From CAYPPG01 sp964412555 (GTDB taxonomy: Bacteria; Hinthialibacterota; Hinthialibacteria; Hinthialibacterales; Hinthialibacteraceae), in NCBI GenBank assembly GCA_964412555.1, contig CAYPPG010000101.1:1-18732 (forward strand): a stretch of 18,732 bases of DNA. Direction: 5' to 3'. The position numbers and the translations under genes were made by a program. Positions 16,407 through 18,732 of the stretch are shown one piece after another; within the stretch, counting starts at the first letter, position 1; each line of letters begins with the position of its first letter. The notes under the pieces were generated by a model, which did not search any database, had not been told where the DNA came from, and was given only the letters and a program-made list of their open reading frames with translations.

Positions 16407-16682
16407 ATGATTCAAAGTTTCTACCATAAAGGATTGAAAACATTATTTCTGACAGGGAAATGCACAAACATCGATGCATCATTGCATCGAATGTGTTTGA
16501 ATCGGCTCGATGCCTTGGATCATATCAAGAATTTGAATGAATTAAATATTCCCGGATTCAATTTTCACGTTCTTCAAGGGAAACCGAAACGATATAGCAT
16601 TCATGTCAATGGGCCGTGGTGCATAACCTTCGAATGGATTGATGGAGACGTATGGCGCGTGGATTTGGTACAATATAATTAG
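16407..16682 (+). CDS. higB: HigB/RelE-family toxin (mRNA interferase-like), altered putative active site
   Basis: The 91-residue protein has the HigB signature. It opens MIQSFYHKGLKTLF, has PGFNFHVLQGKPKRYSI at 49-65, and then GPWCITFEW at 69-77. HigB toxins cleave mRNA on the ribosome and are neutralised by HigA. His54 matches a known active-site His. The family usually has Arg after the Trp of this motif and ends near DYH; here these are Cys72 and Gln89-Tyr90-Asn91. Activity may therefore be reduced. The gene precedes higA by 9 bp, the usual toxin-first order for hig loci. No ribosome site precedes the ATG, and a stop lies in frame just upstream at 16395-16397, so the start is secure and translation may be leaderless. 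Confidence 0.9.
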   Translation: MIQSFYHKGLKTLFLTGKCTNIDASLHRMCLNRLDALDHIKNLNELNIPGFNFHVLQGKPKRYSIHVNGPWCITFEWIDGDVWRVDLVQYN

Positions 16683-16691
16683 GAGACAAAC

Positions 16692-17021
16692 ATGGTTAAG
16701 GAATATTTCGTTACAGAACGCCCTTCGCGTCCACCTATTCATCCTGGACAAATCGTAAGGGAAGATGTATTGCCGGCGTTGGGATTGACTGTGAGTGAAG
16801 CGGCAAGGCAACTTCACGTCTCACGACAAACGTTGCATCGAATACTGGCTGAAACCCATTCGATTACGCCAGAGATGGCCGTGCGTTTGGGCAAATTCTG
16901 TGGAAACGGCCCGGATGTATGGTTGCGCATACAACAAAGTTACGATTTATGGAATGCGCAGGAAAAAATGAAAGAGGAATTGGAGAAAATTCCCGCCTAT
17001 GAACAACCATTTCGTACATAG
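16692..17021 (+). CDS. higA: HigA-family antitoxin, XRE-type DNA-binding protein
   Basis: The 109-residue protein has the HigA/VapI pattern: PIHPGQIVREDVLPALGLTV near 14-33, then a helix-turn-helix (about 33-58; SEAARQLHVSRQTLHRIL). ITPEMAVRLGKFCGNGPDVWLRIQ follows, with a helical tail from about 80. It should bind HigB and repress the shared promoter. The first gene's TAG stop overlaps the AGGAG ribosome site, and the ATG is 9 bp after that stop, so expression is coupled. A perfect 7-bp inverted repeat in the promoter is a likely operator. All expected features are present and the gene looks intact. Confidence 0.95.
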   Translation: MVKEYFVTERPSRPPIHPGQIVREDVLPALGLTVSEAARQLHVSRQTLHRILAETHSITPEMAVRLGKFCGNGPDVWLRIQQSYDLWNAQEKMKEELEKIPAYEQPFRT

Positions 17022-17027
17022 TGTAGA

Positions 17028-17047
17028 GGCAATCCTGTGTGATTGCC
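17028..17047. repeat. Hairpin after higA
   Basis: GGCAATC (17028-17034) and GATTGCC (17041-17047) form a perfect 7-bp stem with a 6-base loop, 6 bp after the higA stop. No T-run follows, so a terminator role is uncertain. It may be another decayed intergenic repeat. Confidence 0.6.
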
Positions 17048-17116
17048 CGAGTAGGAGGTATTCTGATATTTGGACGGAGGAGCAATGGAAAATTGGCATT
17101 CCACACGTTCGATGAT

Positions 17117-17143
17117 GCGGGCAGGGATGCCCGCGCTCCGACC
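17117..17143. repeat. 27-bp direct repeat with internal hairpin, copy 1
   Basis: The 27 bases are identical to 17210-17236. Each copy contains GCGGGCA-GGGA-TGCCCGC, a 7-bp stem with a 4-base loop. The segment is much richer in GC than the surrounding coding sequence and lies in the convergent gap between higA and the sigma-54 activator gene. Confidence 0.85.
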
Positions 17144-17153
17144 CACTGGGGGC

Positions 17154-17171
17154 GCGGCCATCCTTGGCCGC
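17154..17171. repeat. GC-rich hairpin between the two 27-bp repeats
   Basis: GCGGCCA (17154-17160), loop TCCT and TGGCCGC (17165-17171) give a perfect 7-bp stem. Its size and loop match the hairpins in the flanking repeats, which suggests one composite repeat element. Confidence 0.7.
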
Positions 17172-17209
17172 TTCTTTCAACGCGCTAAGTCACTCTTCCG
17201 CATCACCGG

Positions 17210-17236
17210 GCGGGCAGGGATGCCCGCGCTCCGACC
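17210..17236. repeat. 27-bp direct repeat with internal hairpin, copy 2
   Basis: Exact copy of 17117-17143, 93 bp downstream and in the same orientation. An 8-base echo, GCTCCGAC, occurs at 17228-17235 and again at 17239-17246. The block ends about 28 bp before the stop codon of the convergent activator gene. Confidence 0.85.
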
Positions 17237-17263
17237 GTGCTCCGACAGCGCTTCGACTTTGTT

Positions 17264-18658
17264 CTAGTCGTCTTTGGAAATATCGTATTTTTGCAATAAG
17301 GTGTAGAGGCCAGAGCGGGATAGGCCGGACAGTTGGATGGCTTCGGAGATGTTGCCTTCACACAAGGAAAGCAATTTGTGCAAATAGTCTTTTTCCATTT
17401 GGCTGCGGTAGTCACGAAAAGTAGGTAATTTGCCTCGTTCTGATGAAATAAGCGGAGAGACATATTGGGGATCTGTGGAAGATTGAAAATTTTTCGTGAC
17501 CAATGAAACACGAATATGATCGGGTAAATGTTGGGGATACAAACGCGATTCGAAGCGGGCAGAAAAATACGCCCGATCCAACGCATGGAAGAGTTCCCGC
17601 ACATTCCCTGGCCAATCATATGCCATGAGCGCATCGAAGAAATTCGGTGAAAATGCTTTTGTTTCTCCACTATATTTCTCACTCAACACAGAAATGCGGT
17701 GAATGGCAAGTTCCCGGATATCTTCTTTTCGTTCCCGTAGGGACGGTAAATCAATTTGATAGGCGCGTAGACGAAACAAGAGGTCTTCCCGAAATGTCCT
17801 CTGTTGAACTTGTTCTTCCAGATTTTTATTCGTTGCGCACACGAGGCGAAAGTCACTTGTTATTTCCCGTTCACTTCCGACAGGCCGGAATCGGTGTTCC
17901 TGAAGAACGCGAAGAAACGCTTTTTGGAGTGAAAGAGACAATTCTCCAATTTCATCCAAAAAGATCGTTCCGCCATCCGCTTGTTCAATCAAGCCTTTTT
18001 TGGATTTATCCGCACCAGTGAAGGCTCCCTTCTCATGGCCGAATAACATACTTTCCACCAGTGTTTCCGGTAGAGCCGCACAATCTACGATCACGAAATT
18101 CTTATTTCGGCGAGGACTGTTGTTGTGAATCGCCCAAGCGAAGAGTTCTTTTCCGGTACCGGTTTCGCCGGTAATCAATACACTCGTTTCGCTGTTTGCG
18201 GCCATGGCGACTTGATCAAGGCAGGCTTTGAGTTTCGGACTGTTTCCGATTATTCCTTCGCGATTCAAGGAAATGGTTTTACATCCGAGTCTCTCATTTC
18301 GGTATTGTAGAGCGCGAATAAGAGGTAGTGTCATGGATTCGACAGAGGTTTCCTTGGAGATGTAATCCCAAGCCCCGCTTCGAATCGCCAGTTCCGCACC
18401 GTCCGAATCGGTATAACCGGTAATGATGATCACTTCGGGAGAGGATGCTGTATTTCTAAGGTCGGGAAGAATATCCAACCCATTCCCGTCCGGCAAGCCG
18501 ACATCCAAAAAAACTACGTCAAATAAATTTTCTCGGGCTGCTGTCAATCCTTCCTGTAACGTTTTTTTGCAAACAGTTTCATACCCAAGATTTTGGACGA
18601 CACCGGACAAAAGCTTACACATCATTTCTTCATCATCGATGATCAATACTTGGGACAT
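17264..18658 (-). CDS. NtrC-family sigma-54-dependent response regulator
   Basis: The 464-residue protein has an N-terminal receiver (1-118; Asp8-Asp9, Asp52 in FLDVGLP, Thr80, Lys102). The central AAA+ domain (about 136-365) has Walker A GETGTGKE (164-171), the sigma-54-contacting loop GAFTGA (211-216), Walker B TIFLDEIGE (231-239) and an FREDLLFRLR sensor segment (289-298). A Fis-type helix-turn-helix lies at the C-terminus (about 423-458). It should remodel sigma-54 RNA polymerase at promoters when phosphorylated. It has no adjacent kinase on its own strand within the window; a partner could lie to the right. The ATG follows GAGG about 10 bases upstream. Sigma-54-like promoters before both chemoreceptor units make it a candidate regulator of them, by inference. 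The 3' end faces higA across a repeat-rich gap. Confidence 0.96.
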   Translation of the reverse strand: MSQVLIIDDEEMMCKLLSGVVQNLGYETVCKKTLQEGLTAARENLFDVVFLDVGLPDGNGLDILPDLRNTASSPEVIIITGYTDSDGAELAIRSGAWDYISKETSVESMTLPLIRALQYRNERLGCKTISLNREGIIGNSPKLKACLDQVAMAANSETSVLITGETGTGKELFAWAIHNNSPRRNKNFVIVDCAALPETLVESMLFGHEKGAFTGADKSKKGLIEQADGGTIFLDEIGELSLSLQKAFLRVLQEHRFRPVGSEREITSDFRLVCATNKNLEEQVQQRTFREDLLFRLRAYQIDLPSLRERKEDIRELAIHRISVLSEKYSGETKAFSPNFFDALMAYDWPGNVRELFHALDRAYFSARFESRLYPQHLPDHIRVSLVTKNFQSSTDPQYVSPLISSERGKLPTFRDYRSQMEKDYLHKLLSLCEGNISEAIQLSGLSRSGLYTLLQKYDISKDD

Positions 18659-18691
18659 AGAAGTAAAACCTCATTCAATATATTGTGGTGC

Positions 18692-18732
18692 GGACCTCTG
18701 GTCTGCACTGTTTTCCTGCAGACCAGAGGTCC
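18692..18732. repeat. Perfect 15-bp inverted repeat at the right edge
   Basis: Positions 18692-18706 and 18718-18732 are exact reverse complements around an 11-base spacer. The repeat runs to the window end and may continue. It lies 33 bp upstream of the activator gene's ATG, so the promoter of that gene is either within it, in the 33-bp gap (which contains the palindrome CAATATATTG at 18676-18685), or further right. It looks like an intergenic repeat family member or a hairpin terminator for an upstream gene. Confidence 0.8.

Noticed and set aside
17117..17236. Possible CRISPR array
   Set aside because: There are only two copies with one spacer-like interval, which itself contains a hairpin. 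No cas genes are present and the repeat is internally palindromic over most of its length.
1..18732. tRNA, rRNA, riboswitch or prophage genes
   Set aside because: No cloverleaf, conserved ribosomal RNA segment, recognisable aptamer or phage gene was seen. Nearly all sequence is accounted for by the listed genes.

Overview
The window looks like a chromosomal signalling block from a motile Gram-negative bacterium with roughly 45-47% G+C by eye. The evidence for a Gram-negative is a kinase with a signal peptide and a solute-binding sensor, a sigma-54 (NtrC-type) activator, and two membrane chemoreceptors with large extracytoplasmic sensors. GC-rich palindromic intergenic repeats and very sensor-rich kinases recall Desulfobacterota or uncultured filamentous lineages such as KSB3/Modulibacteria. 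That placement is an impression only; there is no rRNA or other phylogenetic marker here.

Layout. Positions 42-13109 form a minus-strand block, read right to left. It encodes a double-sensor chemoreceptor (10344-13109), a REC-GGDEF diguanylate cyclase regulator (9308-10270), a single-domain CheY-like receiver (8859-9230), a large REC-GAF-kinase-REC-REC-Hpt hybrid kinase (5607-8855), a solute-binding-domain hybrid kinase (2934-5606) and a five-PAS/GAF kinase (42-2924). The last of these stops just after its dimerisation/phosphoacceptor domain and has no ATPase domain. The last four genes are packed with 0-9 bp gaps; the first two junctions are 73 and 77 bp. A second minus-strand unit holds a small receiver-like protein of unknown function (15761-16135) and another chemoreceptor with a duplicated helical sensor module (13362-15725). 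A divergent plus-strand HigBA-type toxin-antitoxin pair follows (16407-17021). Last comes a minus-strand NtrC-type sigma-54 activator (17264-18658). Inverted and direct repeats occupy the gap between higA and the activator gene, the gap after the second chemoreceptor, and the right edge.

How the parts may work together. The hybrid kinase carries its own Hpt domain and lies next to a free receiver and a REC-GGDEF protein. This suggests a phosphorelay ending in cyclic-di-GMP output and possibly motor control. A near-canonical GG-N10-GC sigma-54 promoter precedes one chemoreceptor and a weaker one precedes the other unit. An 18-base motif, similar between the two, lies about 157 and 193 bp upstream of the predicted start sites. 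The nearby NtrC-type regulator is therefore a candidate controller of both units. No CheA, CheW, CheR or CheB is encoded here, so the receptors must use arrays encoded elsewhere. No wholly new system is demonstrated. The strongest leads are the regulatory link, the small receiver-like partner of a chemoreceptor, the ATPase-less kinase, and a HigB toxin with altered putative active-site residues.
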